From Azolla caroliniana (Eukaryota; Polypodiophyta), in assembly GCA_043228905.1 (NCBI GenBank), contig JBHGNT010000003.1, positions 21,452,001 through 21,516,000 on the forward strand: a stretch of 64,000 nucleotides of DNA. Direction: 5' to 3'. The position numbers and the translations under genes were made by a program. The notes below the pieces were generated by a model. It worked only from the letters and a program-made list of their open reading frames with translations. It searched no databases and was not told the DNA's origin. Positions 10,491 through 21,930 of this stretch are shown here, in pieces; within the stretch, counting starts at the first letter, position 1, and every line of letters starts with the position of its first letter.

Positions 10491-13475
10491 TTAATCTTCT
10501 TCCAAAATGGCCCGGATGTTTGGTTCTGCTACGGTGTCCGCGTCCGGAGGCGACGTAGGGCCCGTAGGTGCCTCGTGGTGTGGCTCCCCTATTTGTTCGG
10601 AAAGGTTTCTCCCGGTGTCGCAATCGTTGTGTCTGGGCGGTCCGGGTACAGTGGGCTCTTCTTGATCTAGTGGGTTGGGCTCCGCCGTCGTCGTGCTTGC
10701 GGTCGGTCGCGGCTCTGTCTCAATTGTTACTTCCTCCGTGCTGTCGGCCGTATTTGTACGTTCCGAGGACTGGGGCTGCGAGTTCGCCTGACCCGCATCG
10801 TTCTCCATGTGGTCCGTCGATAGCGTGGGCTCCTGCGGATGGAGCTCCTCTTGCGCAGCGGTTTCGTTGTCAGGTACTGTGCGGGACTCCGCTCGTCGGT
10901 CCGCGTTGTTCTCCGTCGTTGTAATTTCTGGCGATTTGGCCTGAGGTTCCTCTTCTTCGGTTGTGCCTGGACTTGGCGTCGCGCTGGATTCCTCATTTGT
11001 TCGCATGTTTCCGGCTTGTTGATCTGGTGAAATAGCTCTTCCTAGCTTTCACCAAATCATCTAAGAGTTGCGCGAGTTCTTCGGAATGTTGGTCCGCTAG
11101 CGCACGATAGTCTTGCGCTAGGTCCTCACGTACGGCCGCAATGCTCTCCTCATTTAGTTTATAGAAACCTCGGCCGTCTTTTCGCCGATTCTCCCAGTCC
11201 GCACGATACGCATGCAATTCCGCTGCTTGGGTTGCCCACGCCATCCATCCTTTGTCCAATGCCGTTTTTAATTGCGCCGTGAACCTCTCCCGATTTGTTT
11301 GGAGAAGGATACACACGTTGTATGTGATGGCCTGCCAACGGTTGTGTGCGTCCTCCATCGACTTCTGAAGATTTGCAATTTCTTGCTGCCTAACCGTTGC
11401 CGCTTCTTCGTACGTGGTCTTCAGGCCTGCCCACAGCTTGCATGTTGTTCTTCTAATTTCCCCATTTCATTGTTTAGGCGGATTTCGAGCTGATGCCTTC
11501 TTTCCTGTTCGACCACCAGCTACTCGTTGAGCCATACCTTCTTTTTCTCTAATAAGGCCCGGAGTCCCGCGATTGCCGCCTCCGATTTCTTCGCTTCCTC
11601 CCGTAATTGGACATTTTCGTCTTTTGTCCGAATGTGCTGAGCTACCTCCGTAGTGAGTTTCTCTTCAAGGGTTTTTACTGCCTTCTGGCCATTAGCCCGT
11701 ATCTCCTTTTCTTTGTCTGAGGATTGGCTCAGTTCAGCTCGAAGGCGGTCAATTTCGGATTCCGCTAGTTGCACGGCCCTTTTCGCTTTTGAGGCAATGG
11801 CGGTCTAAGCCTCAATTTCTTCCTTTAAAGCGTTGATGGCATGGTTTGGTGGCGGAGTTGCGTGTTGCGCCGTAGTCGCGTTAGCTTCCAACTCCGCGAT
11901 GCGTTCGTTCGCTTTTTGTAGCTCGACTTGGGTCATTTTCACCTTCTTCCAAACATTCTTATTTTTAATGGCCATCTCCTTGGCGCCCGTGCTGACCTTT
12001 GCCAGTTCCCTATGGACTTCGACTAGGGCCGTGTTTAATGGGGATAGCTCCATCCCCACTCGGCGTACCCCGGCATTCCTCTATCTGCCGACCCTGGCTA
12101 GCCGGTCCTCATCGTTGCTCTCCGTCGTTTGTGTTAGGGCGCGCTCGATCATCTAGCGCTCTGCGTGCTCCTCGGCCATTTGTTGGGAGGCTTTTATCTG
12201 TTGTGTTGCCAGGAATTCCATGAGCTCAAAAGAGGTTCCGAACTGTAAGAGGGAGATGAACTCATGGGCCATATTTGGGATATCTTGATATGCCAAAACC
12301 TTGCTTTCCGCCGTCAATACGGTTTTCCCTCGTTGGGACTGGGTCGTAATGATTGGTCGTGGCTCCCGGATGATTTCGAAGGTGGTATTCGGCTCCGTAG
12401 CTGCGGAGCCATCGCCTTCGGTCGGTGTCTCTACCGCCGTGGGGACGTCTTTGACCAATCCCCGCCCATCTTTCATGTCCAATCTACGTCGTTTCGGTCT
12501 AGGGCTATCCTGCCATGTTTTGGTGTCTGGCTCTGGGGCTGCTTCCACGAAACGTGCCGGTTGTTCCTCCTGCGTTGTCCGTGTGTCCGGCTCGGCGGTA
12601 GGTGTTGTCCGTGTGTCTGGTTGGGTGGGTTGGGGTTCCTCTTCCCACTCTGGGGCCGCTAACTCCGCTAACCTGTGCTTCGCGGATCGGGACGGGGGCA
12701 TGGGTCGGCTGGGCTGCGGTGCCGGCAGGCCTCGGGGTAGGAATAGTACCGTAAGGTACTGTTGTATGATCGGCATGAGCTTTTTGCATGCCTGATATGC
12801 ATGTAGGCCATCCCTTAACGTCGGCCCTGTGATGATCCCCCAATCGACCGCACGCCCTTCAAAGGTATCGATAATGATGCTCGCCTTCTGCTTGGGCATC
12901 CCATATATGTTGACATGTACGCAGCCGACTTCTAGCAGGAACTTGGCAACTTCACAGAAGAAGGGATTTGGGATCTGCTTTGTTCTATAGGCCTTGGCGG
13001 AGGAGGAATATGGCCTGAAATATCACTACAGTGCCTCTGCAGGAGGGATTTCAAAATACCTTTCGCCTAGCGATGACAGGTCCAATTTCTTCCGGATGGA
13101 AGAGTTGGTGACCGTGTCGATGTTAAGCTTCCTGGCGATATCCATGGCATCCGGGTGTGGGGGTTCCTCTGCGACCCGGATGTACCCATCCAGGCGTTTC
13201 TCCACGAACCATCGGCGTAAGGCAGTAGAGATGAAGATCGGCATCCCTAGAGCAGGTTCGTGGGAAGGAGACTGGTGGTTGCGGTGGGCTGAAGCTCTGT
13301 GATAGGATGGAGGAGAAGGTGAGGGGGAGGAGCGATGGGAGCACTGATAGTTAGTTGGTGGGTTTCTGTTTTGTGCAGAAAATCTTCTATTTCCTTCTTT
13401 TTGTGGCTTAGGGTTCATTGGGTGGTGAGCCATCGTGGTGTCACGTGTTCTTGAACTGGGAGTCTGTGCATGCAT
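10491..13475 (-). pseudogene. Extra ORF of G1 downstream of integrase (~990 codons, unknown function)
   Basis: From 13475 to 11520 one minus frame stays open apart from four stops. It continues after a frameshift (11358-10993) and returns to the first frame to end at 10491, so it looks like one decayed gene of roughly 990 codons. The N-terminal part is a Pro/Ser/His-rich leader then a globular stretch (RRWFVEKRLDGYIRVAEEP, LDLSSLGERYFEIPP). Next is a Pro-rich basic segment (around 12700-12450), then a long Glu/Lys/Ala heptad-like coiled coil (12059-11520), then a Glu/Pro/Thr-rich acidic tail. It is sense to pol and separated from the pol stop (13616) by about 140 bases. I recognise no enzyme domain. 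Athila-type gypsy elements carry an env-like ORF in this position, but no signal peptide or membrane segment is visible. Confidence 0.72.
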
Positions 13476-13615
13476 TTAGTCCTTTTCATAGTTGCTATCT
13501 TCTCCTTTTTTTTTCGTAACGGTTATATACAACCTATTTTTACATTATGGTACAAGTGGAGCCGTCCATTTACGCCGCGGGTTCTCTGGCTCTATCCTGT
13601 TTGGCGGTGAATGGG

Positions 13616-15410
13616 TTAGGTGGTAGAGCCTAGGTACGGTTTAAGGCGAAACCCATTCACCTTTTGCCGTACTACTTCCCCAGCCAGCGTACCTAGTTGG
13701 AACGTGCCTTGTTCCGCTCCAATTATCCAGTATGGGCCGGTCCAACGGAATCGTAACTTCCCTAGCATATGGCCCATGCAGGTTTGGAAAACCAGCACTG
13801 CTCAACCGACGGCGAACTCCTTTTCCCTTGCGTTCCGATGTCGATCCACAAACGCTTTACGCCGTCGTTGTTCTTGCTCCAACACAACCATGTTGTGTAC
13901 GCATTTTTCCCCGAGTTCAAGTAGCTGGTGGAGATGTACCTCCTCCGACTTGTTAGGAAATAGGTCCCTCCAGATGGGAAGTGAGAAGATCAGTACTGAT
14001 GAGCAAACTCGGCCAAGGCCGAAACGAGATGTGGAGTACCCGGCTACGGAAGACCCGGTGAGAACCGGATGACAAGTACCCGGCAAGCGCCGGATGATGC
14101 AGGCCCGATGAGGAGTGCTCACCGGATGAAGGGACATATTCATAAATATGTTTCTGAGAGTCCATCGGGGCTATATTTGTAAATAGCCGAAAAGTCATAT
14201 TAGTATAAATATGACTTAGGGCAAACTTAGTAGAGTAATTGTCATTCTTGTTGGCGCAAGATTAGAGCGCGTAACTGTGTACAGAGAGAGTGAGAGAGAG
14301 GAAGAGGCCGTTGCCTCTGTTGTAACCGCCGCCTGTGGCGAAGATAGAAAGCTCGAGGTCGTTGCTTCGGTGCTTTACGATTTGTACATTCTGACATAGT
14401 GATAGTTTGTAGTCTGTGGGTTGTCGTGGTTTTTTCCCTAGTTTGGGTTTTTCCACGTTAACATCCTATGTTCTCTTCTCTCCATTGTGTCATGCATTCA
14501 TTCCCGTTTTTCTATGTTTTGATTCTAAGCTGGGTTGTGGCCGAGCGTTGTTCATCGGGAGCGTGTGTTCCTGTCACGACTTGGCTTCCGATAGTCGGTC
14601 CCGTACCTAAATCCGCAAACTGGGTACCTAAAATTCAACCGGCATCAAAGCCTCCAGCCCAAACGCTAGTCGAAACAGTGTTGACTGTATGCTTGTTTTG
14701 TAGCTGGTTTTGTACGCCCATAACGCACTCTGTAATTTGGTATCCCAGTCCGTTCTATTTTCATTGACGATTTTCTTCAAGATGGTCTGCAACGTCTTGT
14801 TGGTGGATTCCGCTAACCCATTCGCATGTGGATAATATGGTATACTCTTCTTATGGACTACGGCATAATGATGTGTTAGTTCCCGAACCACCGTATTGAG
14901 AAAGTGACTCCCTTGGTCACTGATGAGCTCAATCGGACAGCCGAACCGGCACCAGATGTGCTCGTAAAGGAATCTAGTTGTGACGGTCGCCGTATTTTCA
15001 CGTAGTGCCTTTGCTTCTACCCACTTGGTGCAATAATTCGTAGCTACCAATATGTATTTATTGCCCGTACAGGCTGCCGCCGGTGTGAAGGGGCCCACAA
15101 AATCCAATCCCCACTTTTGGAAGGGGTCTAGCGGTCATACGGGCTGGTGTGGCATCCTTGCGCCCTCCGTGGGTTGGCCCATCCGTTGACACAAATCACA
15201 CTTTCTACAATACTCGGATGCGTCCTTCTACGTTGTTGGCCACCATAAGCCCGCCTGCCATACTTTCCAGGCTGTAACATCACCCGCGTAATGGCCGCCT
15301 GTCATGCCGTAGTGCGCCTCCCGTAAAACTGCTTCTTTCTCATCCTAGCCTACCCCACGTCACCAAATTTCGTCACTTCCTTTGTGATATAAAACTACTT
15401 CTACTAGGCA
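13616..15410 (-). pseudogene. G1 integrase, split by an LTR insertion
   Basis: The core reads 15107-14628: MDFVGPF (first catalytic Asp), ISDQGSHF (second Asp) and ANGLAEST (Glu), so the DDE residues remain. The frame meets stops after MPVEF and then foreign sequence. The integrase C-terminus resumes at about 13975 (PIWRDLF) and runs through LLELGEKCVHN and a GPYWI box to its stop just before 13616. The zinc-binding N-terminus is visible but broken near 15150-15250. The insertion and stops make it inactive. Confidence 0.88.
13982..14556 (+). mobile_element. Copia-type LTR inserted in G1 integrase (probable solo LTR)
   Basis: The integrase reading is lost between about 13980 and 14560. The inserted sequence contains CCGG-rich short repeats (14040-14115), a TATAAATA box (14198-14206), a GA tract and TTTCCCTAGTTTGGG, a layout shared with LTR-like sequence at 47420-47760 and 55200-55330. 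No internal copia sequence is present. Exact ends are uncertain; the flanks GGGAAG and GGGAGC are similar but not identical. Confidence 0.6.
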
Positions 15411-15422
15411 GAAGTTACGGCT

Positions 15423-15929
15423 TCAAACGGCTAGTCGTTTCTTCTCGTCCGTGCGTAATTGTGGTGGAGGCAGTCCTGTAGTTAAAAAGTACGTCATTTC
15501 CATAAGCCACCGGTCCGGAAAGGTCGATTCCGTTCTTTCAGCTAGTGCTACTACCCCTAGGATGTCGGCGTTCGGAAAATCGTCGTCATCTTTCTGTACT
15601 ATTTCTCCATTCTTGAGTCTGCTCAAAAAATCTGCCACTGCGTTTTGCGTCCCTGGTTAGTGCTGGATTACGAAATCGAATTCTTGGAGCAGCAGCATCC
15701 ACCGCGCCAATTTCCCTATCACGGCTTGTTTCTTCACCAAATACAACAGCACCGAATGATCTACATGGAACGTGAATTTCCTCCCTAGTAAATAATGCCG
15801 GAATTTATTGATGTTATAGATCATCCCTAGCGCCTCCAACTCCGTTGTGGAATAGTTACGCTCTGTTGTTGATAATTTGCGACTAGCGTAGTATACTGGC
15901 CGATACCAACTTGGTTCTGTAAGCTGCAT
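15423..15929 (-). pseudogene. G1 RNase H domain
   Basis: The motifs YYASRKLSTTERNYSTTE, FHVDHSVLLYLV and, after one stop near 15655, GTQNAVADFLSRL are those of gypsy RNase H, which removes the RNA strand during cDNA synthesis. It is in the same polyprotein order as the reverse transcriptase to its right. Confidence 0.88.
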
Positions 15930-16013
15930 TAGTGCACTTCCTATTGCTATGTCCGAGGTGTCGACGAACTCGTGGAGTGGCTTCGCCCAAACTGGTGGTT
16001 GTACGACGGGAGC

Positions 16014-17810
16014 CTATGTGAGCATTATCTTAAGTGCCTCATAGGCCTTATCCTCCGTTGCGGTCCATTGGAAGGGAGTCTGATGTACGGCAGCATGTAA
16101 CGGCGTGGCGAAGTCCGCCAAATACCGTATCATCCGACTATGCCACCGTATTTGTCTCAAAAACCAGCTGAGTGATTTGGATTTTGTCGGAGTGTTGGCT
16201 TGCGTAATCGCGGAGATTTTGTTCGGGTCAACCGCTATTCCCTCCTTGCTGACTATATGGCCCAAGAGAGTCCCGCTGGTCACGCCAAAAGCACATTTTG
16301 CGGGATTCAGGCTTAAGCGTGCGGTGCGGCAATGTTTCAGGCACAGTTGTAAGTGCGAAAAATGGTCTATTGTTCTCCCATATACCGCAAAGTCGTCTAA
16401 AGAAACTTGCATGAACGTCGGAATGTATTCCCCAAAGATCTCTGTAATTGTCCGTTGAAATGTTGTCGGCGCCGTCTTTAGCCCGAACATCATGACGACT
16501 GCCACATAGACTCCCCAGTCCGTGACAAATGTTGTCTTTTCTTGGTCCTCGGGATGCATGCGTACCTGGTTATACCCACTGAAGCCATCTAAAAAACTGT
16601 ACATCTCATTTCCTGCGACGGCGTCCAGTACGCTATCAGTGAAGGGTAAAGGGAATGCGTCCGTAATGGTTACGGCATTTAATTTTTGGTAATCTACGCA
16701 TACCCGTATTTTGCCGTTTTTCTTTGGAACGACCACTATCGGGCTTAACCATGTGGCTTGTTTAATTGGCCGTATGAACCCCGCCTTCAGGAGTTTGTCA
16801 ATTTCTTCTTTTACGCGGGTCGCGTAGTTCGGGTTCATGCAGTAGCGGCGTTGCTGGACAGGTTTTGCGTCGGTTGCTAAATTGATCTTACGTTGATAGA
16901 ACTTGGGATCTAACCCCTTCATGTCCTCGTGAGCCCAAGCGAACACATCTTTATATTTCATGAGTAATGTGATCATCGTGTTTCTCTGGTCCGGCCTTAA
17001 TTCCTTTGCGATGGAGAGGAAACGGGGTTCCGACTCCGTACCCACATTTACTTCTTCCAGGGCGGAGGCGGTGACTCGTCGTGAAATTTCCATTTCCCTT
17101 TCGAATGCCACCTGTGCTCTGCTGAGTTCCAATATGGACTTCGGGTTTGGTTCGTAAGGCTTGTCGTGGAGAATAGTGGTCGTGGCATATTTTGTCGCGG
17201 TTGCGATGACGTCGATTTCGAACAGCGGAATGATCCGAGGGTGCTCATCTAGGTATGCCTCTAATTCTGCATCCATCACCCCAGCCAGCATATTTATATC
17301 TTCTGCGTATAATGGTGGTATACCTTTGGGTTGTGGCGTGCTTCCTTCCATAGGTATGTGAACCTTAGTGCGTCCGTGTCGGAAACTGATACACTTGTGT
17401 TGCCAGCTCTGCTTGATATTTGCTACCCGAAGCCATGGTCTGCCCAGAAGCACTGGGTACGCCCTTGGGGCGTCCAAGGTGAGGATGACCACCGAGATGT
17501 CGAAGCGATGTCCACCCACGATAATGCCTATCTTGCGAATTAACCCCAATGGTCGAACTGAGCGGGTATCTGCCATTCGGAGCCAGAATGGGCAAGCCTC
17601 CCATTCTGAAATGCCTAATTGCTCGCAAGTTTTCGCACTAATTACATTGACACCTAAGCCGCCATCGATTACGCATCCAGGAATTTCCTGTCCGTGTAAT
17701 ATTAATATAATAGCCGGGTTGTGGTGATCCACTACAAGCGGGCCGTCGCTAACGTCTGTAAGGTTTGTAGCGACGTTCACCTCGGGTATGCCCGTCACCC
17801 GTTCTTCCAT
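16014..17810 (-). pseudogene. G1 protease and reverse transcriptase (598 aa open)
   Basis: This is the longest open frame of the element. The retropepsin-like site CVIDGGLGVNVIS lies at residues 46-58, matching the DGG form seen in many plant gypsy elements. The reverse transcriptase has VVVPKKNGKIRVCVDYQKLN (residues 359-378), SFLDGFSGYNQ with the first Asp at 408, and the catalytic box as SLDDF at 470-474, where the residue before LDD is Ser instead of the usual aromatic. The frame begins after an in-frame TAG (17811-17813) in gag-pol and passes into RNase H after 16014. As part of a stop-interrupted polyprotein it is unlikely to be produced intact. Confidence 0.93.
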
Positions 17811-17813
17811 GGT

Positions 17814-19607
17814 CTAGCGGAAGCGTGGGACTAGCTGCAGCAGGTTCTCCATGGTTAACGTTATCTCGCAGCCCATTAATGCCTGCCAAATGGGGTCCGG
17901 GACCGGTCCTTCGTCCTCCGCTCGCTCCCTCGTATTCGCAGACTCCTTCCGCATGCGCTCTGTATTGTTCGCGTTTGCTTTTTCCACCCATGCCTGGGCT
18001 TGTCGTCGTATCTCATCTTGCACAGCCCAATCAGCCGTTTTTGTTTGTTGGCGTGTCGTGACTTGCTGCACTTCTGCCATAATCGTATTGACGGCGGGCC
18101 CCTTGCCCTTGCGTGTTGGGCATTGCGTGGCATAATGTCCAGGCTGCTAATAAATAAAATAATGGATGCTTGATTCACCCTTCTCGGCTCCTGGTGGTGT
18201 GTGCCGATCCCCTGGTGCGACCTGCTCCTCCCGGCCCGGCCTTGTTTGTCGGAACGCACGCGGTGATTGTTGTTGGTCCCGTCGTGGTTCTTGGTGTCGC
18301 TCATCTCCCGAGCTTTCATCGTAATGCCGGTGATCTCGATATTGCCGCGGCTTCCCATGATAACCATTGAAACCGCCACGTTTGTTTGTCGGCCGGAGAT
18401 TCTCATAGCGTTGGCCCCCTTTAGCATAACTCGGATGTCCACGATAATTCTCATCCTCTGGTTCGTCTTCCTTGGAATCGTTGTGATTTCGGCGATTCCA
18501 GTGGTGCTCGTCGTCCCGTGGGTTGCGATCCATATACCGTGGTTGGTCTTGTTGCCTCCTTTGTTCATTACGACGTGGGGGACGCTGTGTGTCCATGCTA
18601 CGGACTGTGGGAGCGGCTCTGTTCAACATATTGTATTTGCATTGTTCGACTGTGTGAGCCTTCAAGTGGCAGATTGGACAGTGGATTCGCATGTTGCACT
18701 CCACTGCGGAATGCTCCAAGTTCAAGCAAATCGTGCACTGGATTGCTTGACGAAACTGGCGTTCCTTGTCCTGGGGTAACGCTTGTCGTAAGGAGGACAT
18801 AGAAAACCTTTCCTCCTCCTCGTCCAACTCGAGTTGTAACGCTCGTTCAATGACCATATCCGTCGTTTCCCCTTTCACGCTATTGTTGTTGAGCGTTGCC
18901 CGGATGGGTCGGCGTAATGCTGCCAGAAATGTCTCTCGAGCCTCGTCCTCCGCGGGGCTCCGTTCTAGTTTCCGCCGTAAATTTTGGAAACGTAAGCTGA
19001 AGTCTGCGATCGTCTCGGTTGGCAGTTGCTTAATCATGTAGAACTGTCCGAGGATTTCGCATTGTGGAACCCTCCGATGGAAGAACCGCAAGAAAGAGGA
19101 TTGCACTTGATCGAAGGTTGTGATTGTTGGTAAATCCATCTATGAATGCCAAAACGCCACTCGCCCATCCAATGTTAACCCGAACTCCGTCATTTTCGAC
19201 TGGTGCGCTACCGCCTCTGAAAGGCTCTGCGCCATGTGGTTCGCATTCCAAACATTAAGGAACATGCGAATATGGGTTGCGGCGTCGGTTTCGTCGTTAA
19301 AGCGGGGATAGGCAAAGGTCATGTTGGGGGCTACGGCGGGTCGGGAAAGACCACAGGGTGGTTGTGGTGAGTGTGCTCCCCACGTATCGTCGAGGTGTTT
19401 GGAGAGCGAAGAATCACCTTTGTAATCCCGGCAGGTAGTACTGAGGTCGCTGAGACGAGGCTTCTGCCGTGCACGTTCCTTTGCCTGGCGTGTGACGAAC
19501 CTTGTGATTGGTCGGTCTTGTCGTGTTGGTTCTCTGGGGCGTCTGCGGCTAAACATCCATTCGTCGTTGCTCGTCTGTGAGAAGACACAGCTCACCAAGC
19601 GTGCCAA
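17814..19607 (-). pseudogene. G1 gag with CCHC zinc knuckles
   Basis: One frame runs 19607-17814 with stops near 19140 and 18145. The retrotransposon gag core spans the first stop (MFLNVWNANHMAQ, then SFLRFFHRRVPQ and ILGQFYMIKQLPTETIADF). Two knuckles follow, CTICLNLEHSAVEC and CPICHLKAHTVEQC. A third partial knuckle (QPGHYATQC) lies just after the second stop and has lost its first cysteine pair. The middle is rich in Arg/Gln/Asp and low in complexity. Gag would package element RNA. Confidence 0.9.
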
Positions 19608-19610
19608 AAG

Positions 19611-20049
19611 TGTTACCGATTAGGAACACGGTCTGCGGTCAGTCCTTCGACCTAGACCTCCAAGTGATTGTGAAACAACGAATGGTGGCGTCTATGCGTA
19701 ATGCGTAGGGGAATGTTCCTCGTAACCTATCAACGTATAAGGGAGATGGCTACAACCGACTCCTTATCAGTGGTTACACTCACGTTCTTACACGCTCAGG
19801 TATTCTAGACACACAGTAGATTAGCCGTAGCTATACACAGACTTTCAGAGAAGATAGAATTCTACTATGATACGCTTCTTTACATTCAAAAAATACACGC
19901 TCCCTCTATCAGAAGTTTTCTGCCCTTTATATATGTAGGGTCTATTTAGCCGTTCACGCTTCCTGCGTGAACCATTACATGCATTATGATCTTATATTAT
20001 TTCCTATTCCTACGCTCTTGTCCGTCGGTTACTATTCCGACGGACAACA
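19611..20049 (-). repeat. G1 5' LTR (439 bp)
   Basis: On the minus strand it begins TGTTGTCCGTCGG and ends TCGGTAACA. It is followed by CTTTTGGCACGCTTGG, a primer-site-like TGG stretch whose tRNA I did not identify. A TATATAAAGG-type box on the minus strand lies near 19933-19942. Confidence 0.88.
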
Positions 20050-21240
20050 CACCCACCTCTTTGGAGCCAATGATTCATCTTCCTAGCTTAGTATTGTACT
20101 CAAAAAATAAATTCAAGTTGTTTGTTCTTGGTGTTTGCCACCATACCTCCAATGGATCCCACTCCAAATCATATACGGGCTTGTTGTCGAAAAACCATAT
20201 TTTACAATCCTGATCAAGTGTTTTAGGGTTTGGGTTCAATTGCCACCTCCTACCCTTCAACACTGCCACCCGCACTACAAACCACCTGCGATCATTTGTC
20301 AAAGAACTGAGGTTACCCCACAAACACACCTCGTTAGTTGAGCACCTACCACGGATATGTTGTGCATGACCCTCACCTACAAACCAGCCTGACCCTCTTG
20401 CCTCTTCATGTTGAAGACCTCCCAATCGTGTACCGACCTAATCTTGTACCCTAGGATCCTCCCCCAAGACAAGTACTTTTCTGTCCAAGCATCATACCGT
20501 CTTCACTTCTAATCCTAGGGTTCCAAAATAACGGTTGTCGTAGCTGTTCATACAACATTTTTTGTTGCATCAAGACTAACCCTTCTCTTAAACTTGACCA
20601 TGCCTTCATTATGGCAAGAACCACTCTATCCTCCGTGTTAGCCGGTTCTTTCAACTTTAGAGTTGAATTGAACAACAACCATTCATGGGACACCAAAGGT
20701 CAGCTCTGTTCCTAAGGAGCACCTTCCACAATTCTGGTCCGGGTTGCAAACTTTGCACCGGAAGCTTACCAAGTAGAGCCTTAGTTTGATGAACCGGATC
20801 CACCAGCCCAAGTCCTCCCTGATTCTTCGCCTTAATTAAATAACCCCACGCCACTTTAGCTGACACCATCTCATTGTCTCTACCCGACCAAAGGAACCCT
20901 CTCACCATTGCCTTAATATTTTTTATGCAGGTTGTGTCTAACATCCAACATACCACTAAGTACCACATGGTGGCCAGAAACATATGGTTCACCACAACCA
21001 CCCTACCAACAAGGGAAGGCTTTACTAATGCCCACAACAGAAGCTTTTTTCTAATTTTGTGTTTCACTTGCTCGAGCTGCTGATATTTAGGTGTCTCAAC
21101 TCCCACCAAAAAGCCCAAATACTTACATCCATTCCATTGAGGACCCATTGAAAATCAACATTAGGACACTAGAGCGATCGTGGGTTTGAACTTACCTAGA
21201 ATCCTCTACTTTTGTTCTAGTTAATTTCCCCCCTTGACGC
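20050..21240 (-). pseudogene. LINE L1, reverse transcriptase C-terminal region
   Basis: Open stretches 21148-20657, 20696-20451 and 20425-20075 cover the part of a plant LINE after the reverse transcriptase palm: WNGCKYLGFLVG, FLWSGRDNE, AWGYLIKAKNQGGLGL, each a typical motif. The frame is broken at several points. It joins to 9008-10290 across G1 and to 21685-21930 across the MITE. Confidence 0.85.
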
Positions 21241-21684
21241 TAACAATCGGCAACGGTTCGGTTCGAGAGGGCCCAAACCGAACCGTTTAAATTTTTTGAA
21301 ACCTGAACCGAACCGTGAAACCGTAAAACCGATCCGTTAAACATTTTTCAAATCGTTAAACCATTAAACCGTAAAAACCGCAGTTTCGTGGTTCGGTTTC
21401 GGTTTTCAACATAGGTCTAATTTTTAATTTTTTAAAATTTATAATATTTCAGTTTTTTGAATTTTTAAGATGTTCCTAAAATGTGAGAATAAGGTGTAAA
21501 AATGAAAAGATTGTTTTAAAACAATTTTTAAAATTTTTTTAATAAAAATTAAAAATCGTTAAACCGTTTAAACTGCAGTTTTTTACTGTTAAAACCAAAC
21601 CAAAACCGTTGAAACCGTTAAGCCATTAAGCCGTTAAACCGCGGTTTCGCAGTTCGGTTCAAACCGAACCGTTGCCGATTGTTA
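21241..21684. mobile_element. hAT-type MITE (444 bp)
   Basis: The two ends are perfect inverted repeats of 23 bp (TAACAATCGGCAACGG... and its complement). The flanks CTTGACGC (21233-21240) and CCTGACGC (21685-21692) form an 8-bp target duplication with one mismatch, the size made by hAT transposases. The interior is AT-rich with many ACCGTTAAACCG-like motifs and no coding capacity. It splits the LINE reverse transcriptase. Confidence 0.9.
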
Positions 21685-21930
21685 CCTGACGCTTTGCAAA
21701 ATAACTCAATCCGTCCTTCAGCCTTCTAGAAATTAGCATCATTGCCTTGCAAGTAAAGCATAGTGTCATCTGCATACTCAGTGTCCAGCAAATCCTTGCT
21801 CGCATGTGGAACAACTAAACCCCTTATTCCCACATCTGATCTGTTCAAAAAGAAAGAGAATGCCTCTATATTAAATAAAAAAAGGTAGGGGGCCAGCGGG
21901 CACCCCTGCCTAATAGACCTGCATTATTAA
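21685..21930 (-). pseudogene. LINE L1, reverse transcriptase catalytic segment
   Basis: On the minus strand the conserved LINE stretch GCPLAPYLFLFNIEAFSFF is followed by the catalytic YADD (about 21764-21777). Sequence to the right of ~21930 has no LINE similarity that I can see, so the LINE is 5'-truncated. Confidence 0.8.

Larger units (their letters stand above)
10291..20049 (-). mobile_element. Ty3/gypsy retrotransposon G1 (9.76 kb)
   Basis: On the minus strand, the 5' LTR (19611-20049) is followed by gag, protease, reverse transcriptase, RNase H, integrase, an extra ORF, and a 3' LTR reduced to its last ~170 bases (10291-10462). The direct repeat CACCC flanks both ends (10286-10290 and 20050-20054), a 5-bp target duplication, and the LINE reading continues on either side. 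Gag-pol is mostly one frame interrupted by a few stops. The U3 of the 3' LTR and the adjoining 3' internal sequence have been deleted. A copia-type LTR is inserted inside the integrase. Confidence 0.95.
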
